Shown here: one piece after another, positions 7,109-15,300 of the stretch
Numbering within the stretch: the stretch's first letter is position 1
How the letters are laid out: each line of letters begins with the position of its first letter
From: JBDREF01 sp043820045
Lineage (GTDB): Bacteria; Planctomycetota; Phycisphaerae; Sedimentisphaerales; Anaerobacaceae
Assembly: GCA_043820045.1 (NCBI GenBank)
Contig: JBDREF010000291.1
Location: forward strand, 1 to 21,118
Direction: 5' to 3'
Length of the DNA stretch: 21,118 nucleotides
Notes under the pieces: model-generated
The model's input: the letters and a program-made list of their open reading frames with translations, nothing else
Told to the model about the DNA's origin: nothing
Databases searched by the model: none
Translations under genes and position numbers: made by a program

Positions 7109-8524
7109 TTACGCGCGCGGCAGTCGAACGCACACGAGTGTGCCGGAGTTGATATCCGAGGTTATTGACATTTTCCCGCCGTGGCGGTAAACGGTCTCCC
7201 TCGCGATGGCTAATCCTAAGCCGGCACCGCCGGTAGAACTGGAGCGAGACTCGTCCACCCGGTAAAAGCGGTCACACAGGCGGGATAGGGCCTCAGGAGG
7301 TATGTTTCCCCCTTCGTCGTGAACACAAACTGTTATGCAGTTATCAGGTTCGGATTTCAAGGTTATGCTGATAGTCCCGTCCGGCGGCCCGTACTTGGCC
7401 GCGTTGTCGATCACATTGCCGAACAAGCGGGCCAAATCATCCAAACTGCCGCGAACGGGCGTAGTTGACGACTCTTCGAGGACCACTTTTCCCCCCGTGA
7501 GCCTCGCCTTCTCGTCATAGGTTTGTGCCAGTTCGCCCAGCAGTTCATCCAGCCGAACCTCCACGACCCCGGCGTGCAGAGGTCCGTTTACTTCGTCCAG
7601 ACGCGCCAAAATCAGTAGCTGCTCCATGAGAAGCTCCATGCGGGCGACGTCTTTCAGCGCATCGTCAATTGCCCGTTTATACTCGTCGGCTTGCCTCGGG
7701 CGCATCTGCGCCGCCTGAAGAGTGCTCTTGACCCCGGCCAGAGGCGTGCGGAGTTCGTGGGCGGCGTCGGACGAGAATTGCCTTTGCTGCCGCAAGACCC
7801 TGTCGAGACGACCGAGCATATCCCTCAGCGCCCCTACGAAGGGATTCAGTTCCTTCGGCACCTTCAGATCATCGAATAGAGCTTTTCCGGCATCCGGACC
7901 GGATATGCGGCGTAGTCGTTCTGCGGTCGTATCGATAGGACGCAGGCCACATCGAACGGTCCACATAATTGCCGCAACCGAGCCCAAAATGAGGCTTCCT
8001 CCCAGAATGAGCAGCAACCTCAGGAATTCATACAGTTCGTGGAAGGTAAAGTGGCTGGCACCGGCCACCACGATATTCACGATCCCGTCATCAATCTCAT
8101 GACGCATCCAAACGGCCCTGTACTCGTTTCCACGACGGCCGATGTTCACAAAAACGTAATTCTCTTCTGTCGTACCTCTCAGCTCCGGGAGTTCCCGCAG
8201 CCACCGGCCATATTCGCTGTCCGGCGCGTCACTCACATACAAATCGGCAGAGGATCCGTCCATCCAAATCCTGTACAAAGTTGATGGATCTCGGCCAGAC
8301 CTTCCCGTGACTGCGCGGATTTCCTCCATCAAAGTTTCTTTGTCTTCATGGTCATTAAAGTTCGCCAGGATGCCGTTGGCCATCGCCAGAAGTGTTCGGT
8401 CGGTCTGCCGAAGATGAGATTCTTCGAACTCGACATACGCCACAATGGAGATAGTGGCTATAATGGCCACAAGTACGATTGAGACCAACAGGGACACACG
8501 CCATTTTAGAGAAAGGGGCGTCAT
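7109..8524 (-). CDS. Two-component sensor histidine kinase (PmrB/QseC-like architecture)
   Basis: 471 aa inner-membrane kinase. TM1 is about 10-31, the periplasmic sensor about 32-166, TM2 about 168-190, then a HAMP-like linker (GLRPIDTTAERLRRI, 193-207), the H-box DAAHELRTPL with phospho-acceptor His256, N-box N370/N374, G1 box D403-E-G-G-N, F-box DRFYRVD at 418-424 and G2 box GGAGLGL at 432-438. The G1 box departs from the usual D-x-G-x-G: the last Gly is Asn407. The sensor loop holds three E-x-x-E patterns (32-35, 60-63, 111-114), a feature used for iron(III) sensing in Salmonella PmrB, though this loop is far longer than PmrB's. The ATG overlaps the regulator's stop (ATGA), so the pair is translationally coupled. 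It is the likely partner of the adjacent regulator; its signal is unknown. Confidence 0.95.
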   Translation of the reverse strand: MTPLSLKWRVSLLVSIVLVAIIATISIVAYVEFEESHLRQTDRTLLAMANGILANFNDHEDKETLMEEIRAVTGRSGRDPSTLYRIWMDGSSADLYVSDAPDSEYGRWLRELPELRGTTEENYVFVNIGRRGNEYRAVWMRHEIDDGIVNIVVAGASHFTFHELYEFLRLLLILGGSLILGSVAAIMWTVRCGLRPIDTTAERLRRISGPDAGKALFDDLKVPKELNPFVGALRDMLGRLDRVLRQQRQFSSDAAHELRTPLAGVKSTLQAAQMRPRQADEYKRAIDDALKDVARMELLMEQLLILARLDEVNGPLHAGVVEVRLDELLGELAQTYDEKARLTGGKVVLEESSTTPVRGSLDDLARLFGNVIDNAAKYGPPDGTISITLKSEPDNCITVCVHDEGGNIPPEALSRLCDRFYRVDESRSSSTGGAGLGLAIARETVYRHGGKMSITSDINSGTLVCVRLPRA

Positions 8525-9201
8525 GCAGATGGCTCTCCCAGTGAATAACCCTGATTTCTAAATGTTTGGATTAGTCCGCCCTCTGATCCCGATCCAAGTT
8601 TCTTTCGCAGAGAGCTGATGTACACCTCCACAACGTTCGAGAACTTGTTCGAACCGAAATCATAAAGATGATCCACGATATCAGCTTTGGAGACCATCTC
8701 TCCGGCCCGCATTGCCAAGTACTCCAGAAGGCGGTATTCCATGGCGGACAGCCTCACCGGCTTGCCGCCGACCGTTACCTGATGCCTGGCAGTGTTTATG
8801 TTCATATCTCCGATTTCCAGTACCGGAGCTGCTCGGCCGTACGAACGGCGCACCAGCGCCTTGCAGCGAGCCATTAATTCCCTCATATCGAAGGGTTTGA
8901 TCATGTAGTCGTCGCTGCCGGTTTCAAGCCCTTGAATGACATCCTCGGCAGCGTCACGAGCCGTCAAGATAAGTACAGGAGTAGTCATGCCTCTTTTTCG
9001 AAGGTCCCTGAGAACATCGAGGCCGGAGATTTTGGGAAGTCCCAAGTCAAGGATGATCAGATCGTAAGGATTTGTCATAGCCATATGCCGGCCGTCTTCT
9101 CCATCGGTGCAAATATCAACCGCCCAGGAGCACTCCTCGTCCAGTACCCTGGTTATGTTGCGGGCGATTCTAATCTCATCCTCAACAATAAGTACACGCA
9201 T
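8521..9201 (-). CDS. OmpR/PhoB-family response regulator (PmrA-like)
   Basis: 226 aa cytoplasmic transcription factor. The receiver domain (1-115) has the acidic pair E7/D8, phospho-acceptor Asp52 (LIILDLGLP), Thr80 and Lys102 (IKPF). The C-terminal winged-helix DNA-binding domain (about 128-223) has LSAMEYRLLEYLAMRAGEMVS and the recognition helix VVEVYISSLRKKL, ending in a wing IQTFRNQGYSL typical of the QseB/PmrA/TctD branch. It is first in the operon with the kinase. It lies between the arn operon and the divergent efflux operon, and a motif repeated in both control regions is a candidate binding site. Assignment to PmrA by function is inferred from neighbourhood, not from sequence alone. 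Confidence 0.97.
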   Translation of the reverse strand: MRVLIVEDEIRIARNITRVLDEECSWAVDICTDGEDGRHMAMTNPYDLIILDLGLPKISGLDVLRDLRKRGMTTPVLILTARDAAEDVIQGLETGSDDYMIKPFDMRELMARCKALVRRSYGRAAPVLEIGDMNINTARHQVTVGGKPVRLSAMEYRLLEYLAMRAGEMVSKADIVDHLYDFGSNKFSNVVEVYISSLRKKLGSGSEGGLIQTFRNQGYSLGEPSA

Positions 9202-9267
9202 GTCTATTCAGAGTTTTCGTTAGACCGATGCTTTTTGTTCGTTCCGACAATTAATTCCAGCCGGACA

Positions 9268-9296
9268 ATTGTAACATATGCCGCGGCCGTGAAAAA
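9268..9296 (-). promoter_or_regulatory. Candidate promoter of the response regulator-kinase operon
   Basis: Minus strand: TACAAT (9273-9268) is a good -10 hexamer; 17 bp upstream is TTTTTC (9296-9291), a poor -35. Transcription would start near 9261, leaving a leader of about 60 nt. The motif at 9334-9353 lies about 38 bp upstream of this -35, a position compatible with autoregulation. The core also contains two GACAATT direct repeats 18 bp apart (9246-9252, 9264-9270, plus strand). No strong ribosome site is visible before the regulator ATG. Confidence 0.35.
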
Positions 9297-9333
9297 GAGA
9301 GTTCTTTCAGGGACGGTCAACCTCCCTGGGCTG

Positions 9334-9369
9334 GTCTTCAGGTTATCTTAAGGAACAATCTGTTATCAT
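9334..9369 (+). promoter_or_regulatory. Putative response-regulator box plus -10 element facing the efflux operon
   Basis: Plus strand 9334-9353 reads GTCTTCAGGTTATCTTAAGG: half-site CTTCAG, 5 bp, half-site CTTAAG. Eleven bases later is TATCAT (9364-9369), a 5/6 match to the -10 consensus. It differs from the arn-operon copy only at three positions, two of them in the 5-bp spacer and one at the first base of the second half-site. Its orientation points to the efflux genes, with the first start codon about 460 nt downstream. It may also act on the regulator promoter on the other side. Confidence 0.5.
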
Positions 9370-9724
9370 AGTCGTTTTGGACGTTGATTCATCGGCCAGG
9401 CAAGATTGACTTCTATCCTTGCTCTTGAGAATGGGAAGAGTAAAAGACACCGAGAATATCCGCTCATTGGAGCGGTATGAGACACCCGTGGTTGCCCCGG
9501 TGCGGGATGACTCCGTTCCCCGCCGGCGAATGCAAAGGACGATGGACGGAGGAGCTTTTATCATCAACGCCTGCTGGAAACGAGATTCCAGAGGGCACGG
9601 CGGCCATGTTGCTTTCACCGGAACATTCTTCCGCTCCGTTAGGCGGTGGCCGTAATTGATGTCTGAAAAGGAACAGAAAACACCACGCATATTGTGACAA
9701 ATTTGGTAATGTGGCGTATCGCAA

Positions 9725-9744
9725 GCTTCAGAAATGCTGTAAGG
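9725..9744 (+). promoter_or_regulatory. Weak third copy of the shared motif near the efflux operon start
   Basis: Reads GCTTCAGAAATGCTGTAAGG. It keeps CTTCAG and the TAAGG end but has one extra base between them and a mismatch in the second half. It lies 50-84 nt upstream of the candidate start codons of the outer-membrane channel gene. No clear -10 follows at the 10-11 bp spacing seen in the other two copies, so it may be chance. Confidence 0.22.
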
Positions 9745-9827
9745 TCGTGAATATGGAAAGCATCGGATATCGGTATTGAGCCTGGCCCTGAATCATGAGT
9801 AAGCAATTCCAGTACGGCACGTTGAAA

Positions 9828-11159
9828 ATGGCTATCCACAGGAAAATGATAGGACCTGTCTGCATCAAGATACTGATTCTTTGGGTCGCCGGCTGCGCGG
9901 TGCAGTCTCCCTACGATCGTTCCTATGTTTCTCAAGGCATCAAAGACCGTACTGATTATGAATTAGGTCAGGAAACAAAACCGGGCCAGTTCAATCTCCC
10001 TGAAGGGGTATCGCTTGACGACGGCCTTTCGCAGGACGAGGCGGTCGCAGTAGCCCTCTGGAATAATGCCCAATTTCAAGCCGACCTGAAAGTCTTGGGC
10101 TTTACTCACGCCGACTTGATTGAAGCAAATATGCTGCCCAATCCGGTATTTTCCCTGCTTTTCCCCGTCGGACCCAAGCTGCTCGAAGCCGACCTGAGCA
10201 TGCCGGTAGAAGCCCTCTGGCAGCGCCCACGCCGCATCGCGGTCGCCGAGTTCGACGCCCAGGGTCTTTCCGAGAATCTCATAGAACATGGCCTGGGCCT
10301 CATCCGAGATGTCCGAACAACCTATGCCGATTTGTGGCTGGCTCAGGAGCAGGCCCATCTGGCCGAGGAGGATGCTCAACTCCGAATCCGGATGGCCGAC
10401 CTTGCCCGGGGACGTCTGGAGGCAGGCGATATCAGCGAATTGGCGGCATCGGCAGCCTACGTGGATTCGCTCCAGGCAGCCGATGCCGCCAGGCGATTCT
10501 CAAACGAGGCCATTATCGCAAGACAGCAACTTGTCGCCTTGCTCGGGCTCATCTCGAATGATACAGGATTTGATATTATCTCGTCGGATATTACCGCACG
10601 ATCAGCAATATCGGTTGATGAATTGCTGAAAACGGCTCTTGCCGCTCGGCCGGACCTGCGGGCGGCTGAACTTGCGATCGAGGCGGCCGGCAAGCGCTTG
10701 GGCTTGGAGCAATCCAAAATCTATAATCTTATTGCCGTTCTCGATGCTAAAGATGAGGGTGAGGATTCCCTTACGATCGGGCCGGCGCTTGCGGTTGAAA
10801 TCCCGGTCTTCAATCAGAACAAAGGCGGAATCGCCCGGGCCAAAGCAGAGCTGGAACAGGCGACTCGACAATACGAAGCGGTCCGCCAGAATATAATTCT
10901 CCAGGTACGGCAGGCTTACACTCAGTACGTCTCGGCCCATGAGGAATTCGAGCTGTGGAACAACCGTATCGTTCCTTCCATGGAGAAAGCATTTGAACAA
11001 ACCCAAAAATCCCTGACGGCCGGGGAAGTGTCCTATCTTTCCGTATTGGAGGCTAAGCAGAAGTCTGTTGAGGCGCGCATGCGCTGGACGGAATTGGCAG
11101 CCAATCTGCACCGAAGTGCAGCACAACTCAACTACCGTGTCGGGAAAAAGATGTTATAG
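9828..11159 (+). CDS. Outer-membrane efflux lipoprotein (CusC/OprM/TolC-like channel)
   Basis: 443 aa outer-membrane channel of a tripartite efflux pump. I chose the ATG at 9828: it gives a compact lipoprotein signal, MAIHRK then a hydrophobic run to the lipobox WVAG-C23. ATGs at 9795 (11 residues longer) and 9846 (AGGA just upstream) are alternatives; none has a strong ribosome site. The mature part has the two tandem outer-membrane-efflux repeats: the first begins DGLSQDEAVAVALWNNAQFQADL (about 64-86), with long helices rich in Ala/Glu/Gln; the second covers LLKTALAARPDLRAAELAIEAAGKRL (about 266-291) and ends LAANLHRSAAQLNYRVG. PVFNQNKGGIARAKAELEQA matches the CzcC/CusC group. The adaptor gene follows after 55 bp. 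Confidence 0.93.
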   Translation: MAIHRKMIGPVCIKILILWVAGCAVQSPYDRSYVSQGIKDRTDYELGQETKPGQFNLPEGVSLDDGLSQDEAVAVALWNNAQFQADLKVLGFTHADLIEANMLPNPVFSLLFPVGPKLLEADLSMPVEALWQRPRRIAVAEFDAQGLSENLIEHGLGLIRDVRTTYADLWLAQEQAHLAEEDAQLRIRMADLARGRLEAGDISELAASAAYVDSLQAADAARRFSNEAIIARQQLVALLGLISNDTGFDIISSDITARSAISVDELLKTALAARPDLRAAELAIEAAGKRLGLEQSKIYNLIAVLDAKDEGEDSLTIGPALAVEIPVFNQNKGGIARAKAELEQATRQYEAVRQNIILQVRQAYTQYVSAHEEFELWNNRIVPSMEKAFEQTQKSLTAGEVSYLSVLEAKQKSVEARMRWTELAANLHRSAAQLNYRVGKKML

Positions 11160-11214
11160 GAGCGGTCTTCAAGAACGATAAACAGGACGCAGCATCGTTG
11201 TGAGGATTGATGTT

Positions 11215-12321
11215 ATGAATAGACTTGGAACATTCTTGGGACTGATACTCTTGTTGGCGGCAGCTTGCGGGGTCTACTATCTTTTTCAGGGCAGGCAAAG
11301 CGAGATTTCAGAAGAGCAGGAGGACGAAATGGCCGTTGAGGTCAGTGTGCACGTGGGAGAGATTTCTCGCTCGGTCATGCACGGCTATGTTCTGGCTTAT
11401 GGAAGAGTCGAGCCAGCTCCGGCCAGCGGCAACAGCCCCCCGGCCAAAGTTCGAATTACAGCTCCGGTCGATAGGATCATCAGCGAGGCTGTGTGCGTAG
11501 AAGGTCAGGAGGTGGGTCAAGGAGATGTCCTGTTCCGTTTCGATAGTCGCACAGTTGAAGTCACCGTGAAAGAGGCTCGGCAAGCCGTGGAATTCGCAGA
11601 GCGGAATCTTGTACGTCAGAAAGAGCTTATGCAGAGCCGGGGAACATCGGAGAAGCTGCTGCAACAGGCGGAGTATGAACTTGCACAAGCAAAAGATGAA
11701 CTGGCACGGGCCGAAACTGAGCTGTCCCTGCTTCAGGTGACAGCGCCCATATCCGGGACGATTGTGCGAGTGCTGGCGCGACCCGGGGAAACTGTTGGCG
11801 TGACAAGCATACTGGCGGAATTGGTCGATCGTAAGCGACTGATAGTGGAATTTCGAGTCCCAAGCGATGAGATAACGGTGCTTAAACCGGGACAGAAGGT
11901 AACAATTGAAACCGGCAGCAGGATCGGTGGACCGAACAGTGAAATGGGTCGAGCGCAAGGCGTGCTGACGTTTATCGATTCGGTGGTTGACCCTGACAGT
12001 GATACTGTTCTGGCTCGGGCGTCAGTGCCGGCCGAGTCCGAGCTGAGGGTCGGCCAGTTCGTCAGGGTGCGCACTATTTATTTGGAAAATGGCAACTGCC
12101 TCGTCGTACCGGAAGAAAGCCTCGTCACAACCACCGAAGGTCAGACGGTTGTTGCCATTGTTGAAAACGGCACAGCCTTTCAGAGGGCGGTTCAGCCGGG
12201 GTTGCACGAAAACGGAATGGTAGAAATACAGGGAGAGGGGATTCGCGAGGGTATGCAGGTCGTGACGGTAGGTGCGTATGGCCTGCTCCCTGAAACTAAG
12301 GTCAGAATCATCACCGAATAA
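11215..12321 (+). CDS. RND efflux periplasmic adaptor (membrane fusion protein)
   Basis: 368 aa adaptor joining the inner-membrane pump to the outer-membrane channel. Start ATG 11215 is preceded by TGAGG 9 nt upstream; a GTG at 11200 would add five residues (MRIDV). The N-terminus MNRLGTFLGLILLLAAACGVYYLF is a membrane anchor; LAAAC could be a weak lipobox. Then come a lipoyl half (KVRITAPVDRIISEAVCVEGQEVGQGDVLFRFD), a short alpha-hairpin coiled coil (about 110-170), the second lipoyl half (LQVTAPISGTIVRVLARPGETV), a beta-barrel and a membrane-proximal domain ending GAYGLLPETKVRI. It lies in an operon with the channel (55 bp before) and pump (21 bp after). Substrate cannot be read from it; there are no Met- or His-rich metal-binding stretches. 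Confidence 0.93.
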   Translation: MNRLGTFLGLILLLAAACGVYYLFQGRQSEISEEQEDEMAVEVSVHVGEISRSVMHGYVLAYGRVEPAPASGNSPPAKVRITAPVDRIISEAVCVEGQEVGQGDVLFRFDSRTVEVTVKEARQAVEFAERNLVRQKELMQSRGTSEKLLQQAEYELAQAKDELARAETELSLLQVTAPISGTIVRVLARPGETVGVTSILAELVDRKRLIVEFRVPSDEITVLKPGQKVTIETGSRIGGPNSEMGRAQGVLTFIDSVVDPDSDTVLARASVPAESELRVGQFVRVRTIYLENGNCLVVPEESLVTTTEGQTVVAIVENGTAFQRAVQPGLHENGMVEIQGEGIREGMQVVTVGAYGLLPETKVRIITE

Positions 12322-12342
12322 AAGCTCAAGAGAGAGGATTTG

Positions 12343-15300
12343 ATGCCACATACGGGTCTGTCAGATACCCACGAGACTGCAAACGGGAATCATTTGGAGG
12401 CTCGGGGTTCGGCTTTGGGACAATTCGCCAGTCATCACGCTGCGTCCATTACTTTTGTAGTGTTATCGTTGTGCCTGGGCGGCATCTATTCCGCGACGAG
12501 GATTTCTTCATCGGTTTTTCCGCAGACCAACTTTCCCCGAGTTGTAATCCTGGTTGATAATGGCGTTATGCCCTCCAATGAGATGATGGCGACTATCACT
12601 CGTCCTATCGAGGAGGCAATGAAGGACATTCCGGGCGTGGTGACAATCCGTGACGCTACCGGACGCGGCTCGGCGGAAGTGAGTGTCTTTTTCAACTGGA
12701 ACGTGGATATGATCCAGTCGGAGCTTTATGTGCTGAGCCGCCTGTCTCAGATTCGCAGCACCTTGCCGGCTACCGCAGTAACAAACGTTTTCCGGCTGAC
12801 CTTTTCGGCGTTCCCGATTATTGGTGTAAGTCTGACCAGCGAAACTCGCGATATGACCCACCTCTGGGAGATAGGCCGTTATACGCTAAAGCCGCGCTTC
12901 CTGCGAATTCCCGGCGTCGGCAGGGTGGACCTTGTTGGTGGACGTACGCCGGAGTATCACGTGATAGTGGAGCCGCTGCGTTTGCAGGCCGCCGGGTTGA
13001 GTCTCTCGGATGTAACCGAGTCGTTGATAAGAAAGAACCTCATAGCTCCGGCAGGTATGCATGAGGAGAATCATACGCTTTACCTTATCGTGGTCGATGG
13101 ACGGGTACACACACTCGAAGATATTGAGAATTTTACTGTTACCGTAGTCGATGGTCATGCGATTCATATTAAAGACTTCGCCCGAGTTGAGCGTGGGCCC
13201 GAGCCGGTCTTCAACATCGTGACGGCTGACGGTAAAGCGGCCGTATTGCTGAATATTCGCAGCCAGCCGGAAGGAGGCACACTCCGAATTGCCCGCCAAT
13301 TGAAAACGGAACTGAAACAACTCAAAAAGGAATTACCGCCCGACCTGAAACTGGCGTTTTTTTACGACCAATCATTGATCGTGCAGGAATCGGTCAAGAG
13401 CGTGTGGGAGGCGATTGTTTTCGGTCTGTTTCTTTCGGTTATCGTGCTGTATCTCTTCCTCAAAGACTGGGGGACGACTTTCGTAGCAACACTGGTGATT
13501 CCCACTACGGTTCTGATTACGCTGGTTGCGATGAAAGCGATGGGACTAAGCTTTAATCTTATGACTCTGGGCGGTATCGCTGCTGCTATCGGGGTGATTA
13601 TCGACGACGGCATTGTGGTTGTCGATGCGATATACTACGCCAAGATAGCGACCGGCGTACCTCGTTTGCAGGCAGTGCGAGAGGGCGTAGGGGAAATTTT
13701 CAGGCCGCTTCTGGGATCGACATTTACGCCCGTAGTTGTGTTCATTCCGCTGGCTTTTCTGGATGGCATCGTGGGCGTGTTTTTCAGGGCTTTGGCGTTG
13801 ACTATGGCCGTATCGCTGCTCATCTCCCTGCTGTTGGCGCTTACCTTCACACCATCTATGGCTGCATGGTTTATGGGCGGGATACACCGTAGGGAGATAA
13901 AAACACAAAATGCGCAGGGCGGCGTTGTGTTGCGATTTTTTGTAGGGATTTATGAGCGTACCCTTCGAATCGCGCTGGCTCACCGCTGGATCACGGTGGC
14001 TCTGTGTATGCTCGTTCTGCCTGCGGGCATCGCAATCTACGGCCGTCTCGATAGTGAATTTCTGCCGCCTATGGATGAGGGCGGCTTTGTAATCGATTAC
14101 GTGGCGAGGCCTGGAACGAGCTTAGCGGAAACTGACCGCCAGCTCAAGCAAGCCGAGGAAATACTGCTTACCATCCCGGAGCTTGAAAGCTACTCAAGGC
14201 GCACCGGCGCGCGACTGGCTCTGGCCATTGCCGAACCTCACACCGGAGACTTCCTGGTCAAACTCAAACCCGAGCGCAGGAGGAAGACCGATGATGTCAT
14301 TTCCGAGCTTCGGCAGAGATTCAATGCGGCAGTGCCCGGTCTTCAATGGGAGTTTCCCGGCATCCTTTCCGACCTGATCGGGGATCTCATGTGGGCGCCC
14401 GAGCCCATCGAGGTGAAGCTGTTCTCGACTGATATGGAGTTTCTCAAGAAGAAGGCCCCCGAGATTGAAATGGAAATTAAAAAGGTCAAAGGGGTGGTTG
14501 ATACTTTTGACGGTTTGATGGTTACGGGTCCGTCTCTCGACCTGCGGCTAAGGAGCAGGGATGCCGACCGGTTTGGATTGACTACGTACGATGTGGCTGC
14601 GGCTGTCGAGACCGCCATGCTTGGTCGGACAGGCTCGACTGTTCTGGAAGGTGATCGGCTTATCGACATACGTGTCGTGGTGGACCCGTGCGACGTTAAC
14701 CGGATTGCGAGCTTGAAAAACCTGCCGCTGCGTTCCCCTGGCGGAACTCTGGTAAAGCTTTCGCAAGTGGTGGATATTGTCGAAGAGCCTGGCCAGCTTG
14801 AGCTTCGCAGAGAAGATTTGCGTCAGAATGTCGCTGTCACAGCCAGACTTGAAGGCCGCGACCTCGGCAGTGCGATGACGGAAATACGCCAACGGTTGAG
14901 TCAGGATAAATCCATACCTAAGGGGACTATCGAATTTGGCGGCCTCTACCAGCAGCAACAAGAATCCTTCCGCCATCTGCTGGTCATTCTTGCAATGGCT
15001 ATCATTCTGGTCTTCACGGTACTGCTTATGGAATTTCGGTCTTTTGCCGGGCCCGTGTCAATTGTATTTGGTGCCACCCTGGCGATGTTCGGCGCGGTTA
15101 TGGCTTTGTATATAAGCGGTACATCCCTGAATGTCGTTTCGCTCCTGGGCGCGATTATTGGAGTGGGCATTGTTGCCAAGAACGGCATCCTGATGCTTGA
15201 CTTCGTGGGTAATCTGCAGAGTTCGGGTATAGACCTGGAAGATGCTCTGGTGCGGGCTGGCCGACGGCGTTTGCGGCCGGTATTGATGACTTCCGGGACA

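Larger units (their letters stand above)
9202..9827. other. Divergent control region between regulator genes (minus) and efflux operon (plus)
   Basis: About 0.6 kb without a convincing gene. It contains the regulator promoter candidate, the 20-bp motif with -10 at 9334-9369, and a weaker motif copy at 9725-9744. If the efflux operon starts at the first motif, its leader is about 450 nt. The longest plus reading frame inside it (ATG 9431 to 9655, about 74 codons) lacks a ribosome site and any family resemblance; a 115-codon minus frame (9343-9690) is low-complexity and basic, and also looks like chance. Confidence 0.6.

Noticed and set aside
9246..9270. GACAATT direct repeats 18 bp apart near the regulator promoter
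   Set aside because: Too short, and the spacing does not fit the 10-11 bp period of OmpR-type sites; it overlaps the -10, so it may be accidental.
9343..9690. 115-codon minus-strand frame and overlapping 78- and 86-codon frames in the divergent region
   Set aside because: No ribosome site, no recognisable domain, basic low-information composition, and mutual overlap in several frames suggest chance open frames.
10288..11126. Antisense and shifted frames within the channel gene (up to 174 codons)
   Set aside because: They are shadows of a gene with clear outer-membrane-efflux repeats; none shows a start signal or family motif.
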